Origin: Deltaproteobacteria bacterium
Lineage (GTDB): Bacteria; Myxococcota_A; UBA9042; DTJE01
DNA length: 8,600 bases
Assembly: GCA_016784945.1 (NCBI GenBank)
Contig: JADHTP010000124.1
Location: 1-8,600 of the forward strand
Reading direction: 5' to 3'
The translations under genes were made by a program, and so were the position numbers. A model generated the notes under the pieces. The model ran no database searches and was not told the DNA's origin. It worked only from the letters and a program-made list of their open reading frames with translations. Positions within the stretch are counted from its first letter, which is position 1. Every line of letters begins with the position of its first letter. Positions 1 through 6,297 of this stretch are shown one piece after another.

Positions 1-1035
1 CCCAACCTGTCCGCCATGGGTCTGGGGAACCTGACCGATCTGAAGGGCGTTCCTCCCGTGGCCCACCCGGACGCCCATTTCGGGCGCATGGCCGAGGCGT
101 CCCAGGGCAAGGACACCACCACGGGGCATTGGGAAATGGCCGGTGTGGTCCTGGACGAGGCCTTTACCGTCTTTCCCGACGGATTTCCGCCGGCCATCCT
201 GGATCCGTTCCGCCGGGAAACGGGCTTCGGCATCCTGGGCAACGAAGTGGCCAGCGGGACCGAGATCATCGAGAGGCTGGGAGCGGAGCACCAGCGCACC
301 GGAAAGCTCATCGTGTACACGTCCGCCGATTCGGTCTTCCAGGTGGCCGCCCACGAGGAAACGGTCCCCCCGGCGGACCTCTACAGGGCCTGCGAGACGG
401 CCCGCAGGCTGCTGGATCCCCATCGGGTGGGGCGGGTCATCGCGCGGCCGTTCGTGGGGGATCCGGGGGGCTACAAAAGGACCTACAATCGCCGCGACTT
501 TTCCATGGTCCCGCCGCAGGACACGGTTCTGGACCTGCTGCATGCCGGGGGCGTGGAGGTGGTGGGCGTGGGCAAGATCCATGACATCTTCGCGGGCCGG
601 GGCCTCACCCGCGACGTGCACACCGAGGGAAACACCGACGGCTTGAAAAGGACCGAAGACGCCCTGCGGGGACTGGAGTCGGGCCTGGTGTTCACCAACC
701 TGGTGGACTTCGACATGTCCTACGGGCACCGTCGGAACCCCGAGGGATACGCCCGTGCCCTGGAAGAGGTGGACGCCTTCCTGCCCCGGTTGCTGGAGGC
801 CGCAGGCCCTGATGGACTGCTGCTGATCATGGCCGACCACGGGTGCGATCCCACGGCAGACTGGTCCACGGATCACACGCGGGAGTACGTCCCGTTGATC
901 GCCTGGCACCCGGGTATCGGGCCGGGTGGTGGCCGTGACCTGGGCACCCGCTCCACCTTCGCGGACGCGGGCCAGACCATCGCCGCCAACTTCGGCGTCG
1001 GCCCCCTGGCCCACGGCGCGGTCCTTCCCTTGTGA
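1..1035 (+). CDS. deoB: phosphopentomutase, 5'-truncated by window edge
   Basis: Phosphopentomutase interconverts ribose 1-phosphate and ribose 5-phosphate (and the deoxyribose forms) in cytoplasmic nucleoside salvage. The reading frame is open from base 1, beginning PNLSAMGLGNL, which aligns near residue 47 of Bacillus DeoB. About 47 N-terminal residues, including the first metal-binding Asp, therefore lie upstream of the window. The GKDTTTGHWE motif (bases 106-135) contains the phospho-acceptor threonine at 115-117. Other family motifs are SADSVFQVAAHEE, VIARPFVG, DFDMSYGHRR (metal Asp and His) and ADHG...TDHTREYVPL (metal Asp/His/His). The C-terminus ends normally with FADAGQTIAANFGV. One small oddity is that the loop between ADHG and TDHTREY is one residue longer than in the Bacillus and E. 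coli enzymes as I remember them. The ATG at 16 is internal, not the start. The stop TGA directly abuts the stop of the convergent lipoprotein gene. The identification is very secure. Confidence 0.97.
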   Translation, partial: PNLSAMGLGNLTDLKGVPPVAHPDAHFGRMAEASQGKDTTTGHWEMAGVVLDEAFTVFPDGFPPAILDPFRRETGFGILGNEVASGTEIIERLGAEHQRTGKLIVYTSADSVFQVAAHEETVPPADLYRACETARRLLDPHRVGRVIARPFVGDPGGYKRTYNRRDFSMVPPQDTVLDLLHAGGVEVVGVGKIHDIFAGRGLTRDVHTEGNTDGLKRTEDALRGLESGLVFTNLVDFDMSYGHRRNPEGYARALEEVDAFLPRLLEAAGPDGLLLIMADHGCDPTADWSTDHTREYVPLIAWHPGIGPGGGRDLGTRSTFADAGQTIAANFGVGPLAHGAVLPL

Positions 1036-2454
1036 CTAGGGAATCACGACTTCTTCGGTAAACAGGACCTTGTCCTTTTCCTCGTTGTAGAGCGAGAAGG
1101 CGTAGGTGCCGCTCTTGATGCCCTCGAGGGTGGCTGACAGGTCGAAGTCGCACATGCAGAAGCAGGGCGCCGCGGGCTGGATGATGGTCTCCTTCACCAC
1201 CAGTTCACCCATTTTGGGCGTGAAGCAGATCTCGAACTCGTGGCAGCAGTTCAGGTTGACACCCGCGTGAACGATGGACAGGTCGTGGCCGTTTACGCCC
1301 AGTTTCAGAACGCCGTCGGGCTTGTCACCGGGATTGCTCCCGGCGCACTCGCTCTGGTCCGTGGGAACGCATTTTTCTTCGTCGGGACAGTCCACCTCGC
1401 AGTTGCACTTGTGCTCGAAGGGGCCGCACACCTTGTCCCCGCAGGGCACGCAGATGTAGCAGGGGCATTTCTTGCAGATGCAGCCACCGTCGCCGATGTC
1501 GCAATCCGGCACCGGTGTCAGCCCGTCACAGCATTTTCCGTCGGTGACAGTGTCCATGAACAGGCCGCCCAGGCCCAGGCAGGGTGTGTCGCAGATCCAG
1601 TTGCACTGGCCGCCCAGGCACTCCCAATGGCCATCGCAGTCGTCATGGGGCAGGGACAGTGCTTCACAGTCCTCGGGTTTGACGCACTGGATGCAGTGGA
1701 TCGTGACCAGCGCCTTGCCGTCCACGGGCCAGTCCTCGATGGTCCCTTCCTTGCACCCGTTGGGACAGGTGTAGGAGCACCAGAAGTCCGTGATGTCTTC
1801 CATGCCGTTGCAGAACCAGTGGTGATGCCATTGGGCCTGCAGTTCACCGGCCTTGCACTCGGCCATGAAACCGCACTGGAACTGGCTGACCTCGGCGCAG
1901 TTCGTGGGGAAATCGGGTGGATCGCAGGGTTCGGCACAATCCTCTGGACAGTTGCAGACGTTTTCACCGGGCCCGCAGTCGCCGTTGCCGCATTTCGCGC
2001 AGATGGCCGCCCCGTCGCAGGACAGGCAGAAACCGTATTCGTCCGGGGCATCGCAGGGAATCTTCTTCAGGCCATCACAGCACTCGGGGGCGTTCGGGAT
2101 GACCGCAACAGATCCCCCTTCCGGGACGCATTCCTGGACTTCCGTGGACTGGCCATCGTCAGGCGTACAGGTGTCCTTGGGATCGAGGTCCAGGGAGACG
2201 TCACCCGGATCACCCGGCTGGTCGGGGATGGGGGGATTGTCCTTGACCACGGGCGTATCCTTTTCCACGGGCAGGTCCTGGGCCGCGGGGATGTCCGTGG
2301 GGGTGGGATTGTCGTAAAAAGCCACGTCGTCCTGCGGTGCGCCCGTGTCGATCACGTCGAGGTTGTCGCCATCGTCGGCGCCGCAACCGGTGGTGACCGC
2401 AGGCAGCCAGAACGCGCCGGCCAGGATGCAGATCATCGGCCCGCCGGGTTTCAT
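1036..2454 (-). CDS. cysteine-rich predicted lipoprotein with duplicated Cys module
   Basis: This is a 472-residue secreted protein with no recognisable enzymatic motif. A short signal peptide with Lys2 and a hydrophobic stretch (about 7-20) ends at a TTGC site, giving a putative lipidated Cys24. The -3 residue is Thr rather than Leu/Val, so the lipobox is atypical. Residues 25-95 form an Asp/Pro-rich tether. The rest holds about 50 cysteines. Two related modules are visible: 125-173 (CCDGLKKIP...CGNGDCGPGENVCNCPEDC) and 308-356 (CCDGLTPVP...CGDKVCGPFEHKCNCEVDC). They are separated by another Cys-rich stretch with a WHHHW motif (209-213). A beta-rich C-terminal domain (about 380-472) carries NCC and CFCMCDFDL clusters. 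Disulfide-stabilised surface display is inferred. An ATG at 2466 is also in frame, but the ATG at 2454 has a GAGG six bases upstream and puts Lys2 at the signal-peptide N-terminus, so I prefer it. The opposite strand has long open frames that are GC-driven shadows. Confidence 0.85.
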   Translation of the reverse strand: MKPGGPMICILAGAFWLPAVTTGCGADDGDNLDVIDTGAPQDDVAFYDNPTPTDIPAAQDLPVEKDTPVVKDNPPIPDQPGDPGDVSLDLDPKDTCTPDDGQSTEVQECVPEGGSVAVIPNAPECCDGLKKIPCDAPDEYGFCLSCDGAAICAKCGNGDCGPGENVCNCPEDCAEPCDPPDFPTNCAEVSQFQCGFMAECKAGELQAQWHHHWFCNGMEDITDFWCSYTCPNGCKEGTIEDWPVDGKALVTIHCIQCVKPEDCEALSLPHDDCDGHWECLGGQCNWICDTPCLGLGGLFMDTVTDGKCCDGLTPVPDCDIGDGGCICKKCPCYICVPCGDKVCGPFEHKCNCEVDCPDEEKCVPTDQSECAGSNPGDKPDGVLKLGVNGHDLSIVHAGVNLNCCHEFEICFTPKMGELVVKETIIQPAAPCFCMCDFDLSATLEGIKSGTYAFSLYNEEKDKVLFTEEVVIP

Positions 2455-2460
2455 GACACA

Positions 2461-2464
2461 CCTC
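2461..2464 (-). promoter_or_regulatory. ribosome binding site deciding the lipoprotein start
   Basis: On the minus strand GAGG lies six bases before the ATG at 2454. The alternative in-frame ATG at 2466 has no comparable purine-rich site at a suitable distance. The predicted transcription start (about 2475) would also leave only about nine leader bases ahead of 2466. Confidence 0.6.
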
Positions 2465-2481
2465 ATCCTGATTCTACGTGC

Positions 2482-2510
2482 ATCTTAACGAATTGCCCGT
2501 ACCGACTCAA
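2482..2510 (-). promoter_or_regulatory. sigma70-type promoter of the Cys-rich lipoprotein gene
   Basis: Reading the minus strand, a -35 element TTGAGT (2510-2505; TTGACA matches at four of six) and a -10 element TAAGAT (2487-2482; TATAAT matches at four of six) are separated by exactly 17 bases. This predicts a transcript starting near 2475, about 20 bases before the preferred ATG. It is the most convincing promoter in the window, and the stretch is AT-richer than its surroundings. Confidence 0.55.
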
Positions 2511-2523
2511 ATGATGACCCTGA

Positions 2524-2572
2524 CGATCAACGATCAACGATCAACGGCCCACGGTAGACGGTAGACGCAGGA
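2524..2572 (+). repeat. phased array of seven CG-initial heptads
   Basis: Seven consecutive 7-bp units all begin with CG and keep exact phase: CGATCAA three times, CGGCCCA, CGGTAGA twice, then CGCAGGA. The array sits in the divergent gap between the lipoprotein promoter and the hydrolase start, 29 bases before the ATG at 2602. Related units occur in inverted orientation just after the hydrolase gene (3802-3830). The function is unknown; it is non-coding. Confidence 0.8.
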
Positions 2573-2601
2573 CCTTGGTATCGTGAGTCCGTCCCGCATG
2601 G

Positions 2602-3798
2602 ATGCTCGATGTGAAGCGGACCCTCCCCTGGAAAACCCTGGCACCGGCCGTTCCCCTGGCGCTGCTGGTCCTGTCCCACCAGACCTTCGGGTGGGTGTCC
2701 ATCCTGTCCCTGGGGCTGGCCACGCTGGTCCTGGTCGGTCTGATCCTGTTCCGCCTGATCACGGGGATCGGGAGCGGCCGGTGGACGGAGACCGGGGCCA
2801 ATCGGGCCCTCCTGTCCTCCATCATCGCCCTGACGATCCTGGCCCTGTTGATGGCCTCCGTGGTGGTCCGGGGGGATTTCTATCGAAGGCATTCCCACCG
2901 CGAGGAAAACGTGGCCTTTCATCCCGAACTGGGCCATGCCCCCGTGGCGGACCCGGCTCTTCGGGAAGCGGGACTGGACCTTGCCGCGACCGTGGGTCAG
3001 CACCTCGATGTCCTGGACCCCGGACGGACTCAGGTGGTGGTCGTGGGCGACTCGGTCCTGTACGGCTGGGGTGTGGTCAAGGCCGCAAACAGTGTTTCAC
3101 TTCTCGACGAACGGCTTCCCGGGCACCAGGTGGTGAACTATTCCGTGTCCGGTTATTCCATCGACCAGTACTACCTCTACCTGCGCAAGCACCTGCCCCG
3201 CGCGAAGGCCGATGCCCTGGTGGTGGGGATCTACGCCGGCAATGATTACGAGTCCGTGGGGATGAGTCACTGGAGCGGCCATTCAACACCGGTTTTCGAA
3301 CTCCGTGACGGCCGTTTGTCCCTGTTCCGCCCCCACACGCCGGGATTCAACTGCATCGACGTTTTGTCCGGAAGCCTGCTGTTCAAGCCCCTGTGGCTGT
3401 TCCCCCGCTTTGCCATGGGGCTGGAGGAACTGGTGTGCAACGTTCGCACCCTGTCCGAGCCCGAGCACGGCCAGGTGGTCACGCTGCTTCTGTCGGCCAT
3501 CGCGGATCTGGCCAGGGCACAGTCGGCCCGCCTCCTGTACGTCCTGCTGCCGGACCGCAACGATTTCGACCGGCAGGGCTGGTACTACCGCGAAAAGTCG
3601 AAGTACGATGCCCTGGCCCGGCTGCTGAAGGGCGGCGGGTACGACGTGCTCTGGTTCCGCGATTCCATCGAGGTGTCGGGCGTGGATCCGCTTTCCCTTT
3701 ACCTCCCGGACGATGCCGCCCACTTCAACGCCGCAGGCCACCGGATGCTGGCCGACGAATTGCATAGGGAGTTGGGGGAGCGGTACGGGATACGGTGA
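2602..3798 (+). CDS. membrane-anchored SGNH/GDSL-family hydrolase
   Basis: This 398-residue protein has three predicted transmembrane helices at its N-terminus (about 12-27, 31-54 and 68-89), followed by an SGNH hydrolase domain. The block motifs are visible: GDSVLYGWGV with nucleophile Ser151, NYSVSGYS with oxyanion Gly184, GIYAGNDY with Asn214, and a C-terminal DAAHFN giving Asp371 and His374. The SGNH family comprises esterases, lipases and acyl-transfer or deacetylation enzymes acting on lipids, peptidoglycan or polysaccharides. With three helices the catalytic domain probably faces the periplasm, though the topology is inferred. An in-frame stop at 2584 limits the start to the ATG at 2602 (or GTG at 2611), and neither has a clear Shine-Dalgarno sequence. 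The gene stands alone, bracketed by inverted heptad arrays. The substrate cannot be told. The family call is secure. Confidence 0.88.
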   Translation: MLDVKRTLPWKTLAPAVPLALLVLSHQTFGWVSILSLGLATLVLVGLILFRLITGIGSGRWTETGANRALLSSIIALTILALLMASVVVRGDFYRRHSHREENVAFHPELGHAPVADPALREAGLDLAATVGQHLDVLDPGRTQVVVVGDSVLYGWGVVKAANSVSLLDERLPGHQVVNYSVSGYSIDQYYLYLRKHLPRAKADALVVGIYAGNDYESVGMSHWSGHSTPVFELRDGRLSLFRPHTPGFNCIDVLSGSLLFKPLWLFPRFAMGLEELVCNVRTLSEPEHGQVVTLLLSAIADLARAQSARLLYVLLPDRNDFDRQGWYYREKSKYDALARLLKGGGYDVLWFRDSIEVSGVDPLSLYLPDDAAHFNAAGHRMLADELHRELGERYGIR

Positions 3799-3801
3799 GC
3801 G

Positions 3802-3830
3802 TAGATCGTTTGATCGTCAATCGTTGATCG
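3802..3830 (-). repeat. second heptad array, inverted relative to the first
   Basis: Read on the minus strand the units are CGATCAA, CGATTGA, CGATCAA, a one-base slip (A), then CGATCTA. CGCTCAC continues the CG-initial phase into the hydrolase stop codon. The units match those at 2524-2544 but face the opposite way, so the two arrays bracket the hydrolase gene as an imperfect inverted repeat about 1.25 kb apart. Confidence 0.7.
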
Positions 3831-3860
3831 AAGGGAATGGAACGGCCCGAGATTGGCGCC

Positions 3861-3900
3861 TGTAGGGGACGGTCTCCAGACCGTCCCATGTGCCCCTGCA
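3861..3900. repeat. REP-like palindrome in a convergent gap
   Basis: A perfect 10-bp inverted repeat (GGGACGGTCT at 3866-3875 and AGACCGTCCC at 3878-3887) has only two bases between its arms. A hairpin would therefore close with a nine-pair stem and a four-base loop. It is nested in outer arms TGTAGGGG (3861-3868) and CCCCTGCA (3893-3900), which compete for the same G run. No T-tract follows on either strand, so a classical intrinsic terminator is less likely than a REP or MITE-like repeat. A hairpin between convergent genes could still block read-through in both directions. Confidence 0.65.
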
Positions 3901-3930
3901 AGAGATCGTCATCTTCCGACGTGTGCAGTA

Positions 3931-4689
3931 TTACTCGATTTCCTTGAGGCGCTTCTTTGCCCAGCGGCGGGCGTCCCCCGTTTCCCATTCCAGGTGTTTC
4001 GAAACGTCGCTGCGGGCCACCTTGCGGAAATAGGCGATGGCCATGGCCTCGTTGTCCAGCTTGTAGTAGGCCTCGGCCACCTCCAGGAGCACGTCCGGGT
4101 CCCGCGGCGCCAGGCGCTCCGCTTTTTTCACGTATACCAGCGCCTTGTCGTCGTCCCCCCAGGACACCAGGGACGGCAGTTCCCGGTACAGCATGCCGAG
4201 GAACAGGTATCCCTCGAATCGGTTGGGGTCCCTGGCGATGAGCCGTTCCAGTTGGGCCTTCAGCGGCTTCACGGCCTTCAGGGCGCTGACGATGCTCAAG
4301 GTGGCCCCCGCCTTCATGCGGTTCATGAGTTCCCAGTACCGGGCGGTGTAGTCGTCCTTCCGGATCTTCAAGGCCCGGCGGGAACAGTCGATCCCGGCCC
4401 TGGCCGCACCGGCACACCCCTTTTTGTCGTCATTCTGCACGCGACGGTGGGCGTAGTAAAAGGAGGTTCTCGTGCACCAGATCTGCAGGTCGTAGTCACC
4501 CGGATAACGCGCTGCCAGATCCTTGAACCCCCGGAAGGCCTCGGCGTGCCTGGCCGGGTCGGCCCGTTCCACATAGACGGTCATGACGGCCGACAGGGCC
4601 GCGTCCCTTTCACCGGATTGACTGGCATGGGCGGATTGGGGAAGGCAGGCTGCGACGAGCACCGCCAGCACTACACGCGGGGTTGTCAA
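3931..4689 (-). CDS. secreted tetratricopeptide-type protein
   Basis: The product is about 252 residues from a TTG start. A signal peptide (VVLAVLVAACLPQSAHA) probably ends after residue 22, pointing to a periplasmic protein. The remainder is helical, with TPR-like helix pairs at about 158-192 (GYLFLGMLYRELP, then DDKALVYVKKAERLAP) and 193-226 (DPDVLLEVAEAYYKLDNEAMAIAYFRKV). The ELPSLVSWGDDDKAL stretch recalls TatT-like TPR proteins, but I would not assign that name. No catalytic motif is seen, so a scaffolding or protein-binding role is inferred. Start choice is uncertain. The TTG at 4689 begins two bases after the upstream TfoX-type stop and gives a proper signal peptide. A GTG at 4671 would leave too short an n-region, and the ATG at 4764 would overlap the upstream gene by 73 bases and bury the signal sequence. 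It is probably co-transcribed with the TfoX-type gene. Confidence 0.8.
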   Translation of the reverse strand: MTTPRVVLAVLVAACLPQSAHASQSGERDAALSAVMTVYVERADPARHAEAFRGFKDLAARYPGDYDLQIWCTRTSFYYAHRRVQNDDKKGCAGAARAGIDCSRRALKIRKDDYTARYWELMNRMKAGATLSIVSALKAVKPLKAQLERLIARDPNRFEGYLFLGMLYRELPSLVSWGDDDKALVYVKKAERLAPRDPDVLLEVAEAYYKLDNEAMAIAYFRKVARSDVSKHLEWETGDARRWAKKRLKEIE

Positions 4690-4691
4690 GG

Positions 4692-5030
4692 TCAGCGCCG
4701 TTTCAACTGACGGGTTTTCTTGCGGGCGGCCACATGGGCGATGGTGACCGACTTGCCGGCCCATTCCCTCAGGCGTTCCGGCTCCTCCATCACGTCCGCC
4801 GGGACTTCGAAATAGGGCATGGTCTTGAACTGCGCGCAGCCCTCTTCTTCGAAGTCGGCCTGGTTGGCTTCATCGACCTTGAGGCAGAGTCCCGTATCCG
4901 AGGCTACCAGGGCGAACATGACGCCGCCCTGGAAGATGCCGTAGCCTCCGAACATGGACCGCTTGGTCACTTCGCCGAGGGGTTCTAGCATCTCCATAAC
5001 GTGATCCAGGTAATCCTGTTCAACGGGCAT
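4692..5030 (-). CDS. TfoX N-terminal domain protein
   Basis: This 112-residue protein consists of a stand-alone TfoX N-terminal domain. Visible hallmarks are VTKRSMFGGYGIFQGGVMFALVA (about 21-43), the beta strand LCLKVDEANQADFEEEG (about 48-64), MPYFEVPADVMEEPERLREWA (71-91) and a basic Lys/Arg C-terminal tail. Full-length TfoX/Sxy regulates competence in gammaproteobacteria. Single-domain relatives like this one are widespread and mostly uncharacterised, so competence regulation should not be assumed. The ATG at 5030 has a strong GGAGG (plus-strand 5039-5043) eight bases upstream. The frame stays open far beyond this start, antisense to the dehydrogenase gene, but that extension is not protein-like. 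The gene lies two bases ahead of the TPR-type gene in the same direction. Confidence 0.88.
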   Translation of the reverse strand: MPVEQDYLDHVMEMLEPLGEVTKRSMFGGYGIFQGGVMFALVASDTGLCLKVDEANQADFEEEGCAQFKTMPYFEVPADVMEEPERLREWAGKSVTIAHVAARKKTRQLKRR

Positions 5031-5051
5031 GACCAAAACCTCCGATAAGGT

Positions 5052-5080
5052 AGGGTAATAGAGTGATGCAAGTCTTACAA
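5052..5080 (-). promoter_or_regulatory. weak candidate promoter for the TfoX/TPR unit
   Basis: On the minus strand TTGTAA (5080-5075) and TACCCT (5057-5052) are 17 bases apart in the divergent gap. The spacing is right, but the -10 match is poor. It would start transcripts close to the ribosome binding site. Confidence 0.25.
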
Positions 5081-5106
5081 CCACTGCGCTTGGAAACTGG
5101 TCGGTT

Positions 5107-5134
5107 CCCCCTTGCCCCCGTGACCGGGGCGGGG
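5107..5134 (+). promoter_or_regulatory. GC-rich hairpin ahead of the dehydrogenase operon
   Basis: CCCC (5108-5111) plus GCCCC (5114-5118) can pair with GGGGC (5126-5130) plus GGGG (5131-5134). This gives a nine-pair stem with a two-base TT bulge and a seven-base loop. It overlaps a possible promoter, with -35-like TTGCCC at 5112-5117, an 18-base spacer and -10-like TATTCT at 5136-5141. If that promoter is real, the dyad lies within promoter DNA. If transcription starts further upstream, it is a leader hairpin about 22 bases before the ribosome binding site. Confidence 0.4.
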
Positions 5135-5168
5135 ATATTCTTTCAATCGGGAGAACGGAGGTGACGTC

Positions 5169-6293
5169 ATGTTCATCGGGGTGCCCAGGGAGCCGGACCC
5201 GCACGAACACAGGGTGGGCCTGAACCCGAGCGCCGTGGCCCGGCTGGTGGAGCAGGGACACACGGTATACGTGGAGACCGGCGCCGGCGAAGCCGCCCAC
5301 TTTTCGGACACCGACTACGAGAAGGCCGGGGCTGGTATCGTGTTCAGCCACGAGGAGGCCTTCCAGCGGGCCGACTTCGTGTGCCGGATCGGTCGGATCA
5401 GGACTGCCGAACTGGACCTCCTGCGCAAGGGACAGGTGCTCTGCGCCTTTCATCACCTGGCCGTGGCCTCGCGGGAACGGGTTCAGAAGCTGATGGATCT
5501 CGAGGTCACCCTCCTGGGATACGAAGTCATCCGGGATGCCGCCGGTGAATTGCCCGTGCTCATCCCCTTCAGCGAGATGGCAGGCCAGATGGCCGTGCAC
5601 ATCGGGGCCCAGTACCTGCGTACCGACGCCGGGGGCCGGGGAATCCTGCTGGGGAACGTGGCAGGGGTCCCGCCACCCACGGTCCTGGTCGTCGGCGCCG
5701 GCACCCTGGGTCGTACCGCCTGCAGGATGGCCCTGGCCACCGGGGCCCACGTCATCGTGCTCGATCAGGAAATGGCCAAGCTCCGCCAGGTCAACCGGGA
5801 GAACCGGGGTCGGGCGGTCACGGCCCTGGCGGCCCTGACGAGCCTCGAACAATACACGGCCATCGCGGACCTGGTCATCGGCGCCGTGCTCGTGCCGGGG
5901 GCTCGTTCGCCCTTCCTGGTGTCGGAGAAGATGGTCAAGTCCATGAAGAAGGGCAGTGTGATCGTGGATCTGTCCATCGATCAGGGCGGCTGCGTCGAAA
6001 CCAGCCGGCCCACCACCCTCGACCGGCCAACCTACTCCGTCCATGACGTGGTGCACTACTGCGTTCCCAACGTGACCACGAGCATTCCCAGGACGGCCAC
6101 CAGGGCCCTGATCAATGCGGCGCTGCCCTACCTTCTGGCTCACGGCGACAAGGGCCTGCGCCAGGCCATGGGGGACGAACCGGGACTGGCCCATGGGGTC
6201 TACCTTTACCGAGGGAAGCTGTTGCACCGTTCTCTGGGAGACGGCCTGGGCCTGCCCGTGACTCCACTGGCCCAAATCCTTCAAGAGGCTTGA
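5169..6293 (+). CDS. alanine dehydrogenase-family NAD(P)-dependent oxidoreductase with altered active site
   Basis: The 374-residue protein has the length and fold of the alanine dehydrogenase/PNT family, cytoplasmic enzymes that reversibly deaminate an amino acid with NAD. It shows IGVPREPDPHEHRVGLNP with Arg15, FHHLA with His96, a Rossmann VVGAGTLG (175-181) with Asp199, IGAVLVPGARSPFLV, and VDLSIDQGG with Asp271. Against the Mycobacterium tuberculosis enzyme (from memory) it aligns without gaps in the N-terminal domain. The conserved KVKEP motif containing substrate-binding Lys75 reads RIGRI here (Gly75), and the VANMP active-site loop reads VPNVT. The substrate may therefore not be alanine. 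A near-perfect Shine-Dalgarno sequence, GGAGGTGA, lies four bases before the ATG. The CoA-transferase starts four bases after the stop, so the two form an operon. The family call is secure; the substrate is open. Confidence 0.88.
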   Translation: MFIGVPREPDPHEHRVGLNPSAVARLVEQGHTVYVETGAGEAAHFSDTDYEKAGAGIVFSHEEAFQRADFVCRIGRIRTAELDLLRKGQVLCAFHHLAVASRERVQKLMDLEVTLLGYEVIRDAAGELPVLIPFSEMAGQMAVHIGAQYLRTDAGGRGILLGNVAGVPPPTVLVVGAGTLGRTACRMALATGAHVIVLDQEMAKLRQVNRENRGRAVTALAALTSLEQYTAIADLVIGAVLVPGARSPFLVSEKMVKSMKKGSVIVDLSIDQGGCVETSRPTTLDRPTYSVHDVVHYCVPNVTTSIPRTATRALINAALPYLLAHGDKGLRQAMGDEPGLAHGVYLYRGKLLHRSLGDGLGLPVTPLAQILQEA

Positions 6294-6297
6294 AACA

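Noticed and set aside
1240..2514. 424-codon plus-strand open frame across the lipoprotein gene
   Set aside because: It is low-complexity Ala/Val-rich translation caused by GC-rich codons on the opposite strand. The minus-strand frame has a signal peptide, ordered cysteine repeats, promoter and ribosome binding site.
2524..2572. Heptad run as a CRISPR array or origin iterons
   Set aside because: The units are 7 bp with no spacers. There are no cas genes, no AT-rich unwinding region, and no replication initiator gene nearby.
3861..3900. Palindrome as a classical rho-independent terminator
   Set aside because: No run of T follows the stem on either strand.
4690..4764. ATG at 4764 as start of the TPR-type gene
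   Set aside because: It would place about 25 non-hydrophobic residues before the signal peptide and overlap the TfoX-type gene by 73 bases. The TTG at 4689 fits the gene border better, though it lacks a clear ribosome binding site.
5031..6284. Long minus-strand open frame upstream of and continuous with the TfoX-type gene
   Set aside because: It lies antisense to the dehydrogenase gene, and its translation is His/Gly/Gln-rich without domain character. The TfoX domain starts at an ATG with a strong GGAGG at 5030, so only 4692-5030 is coding.
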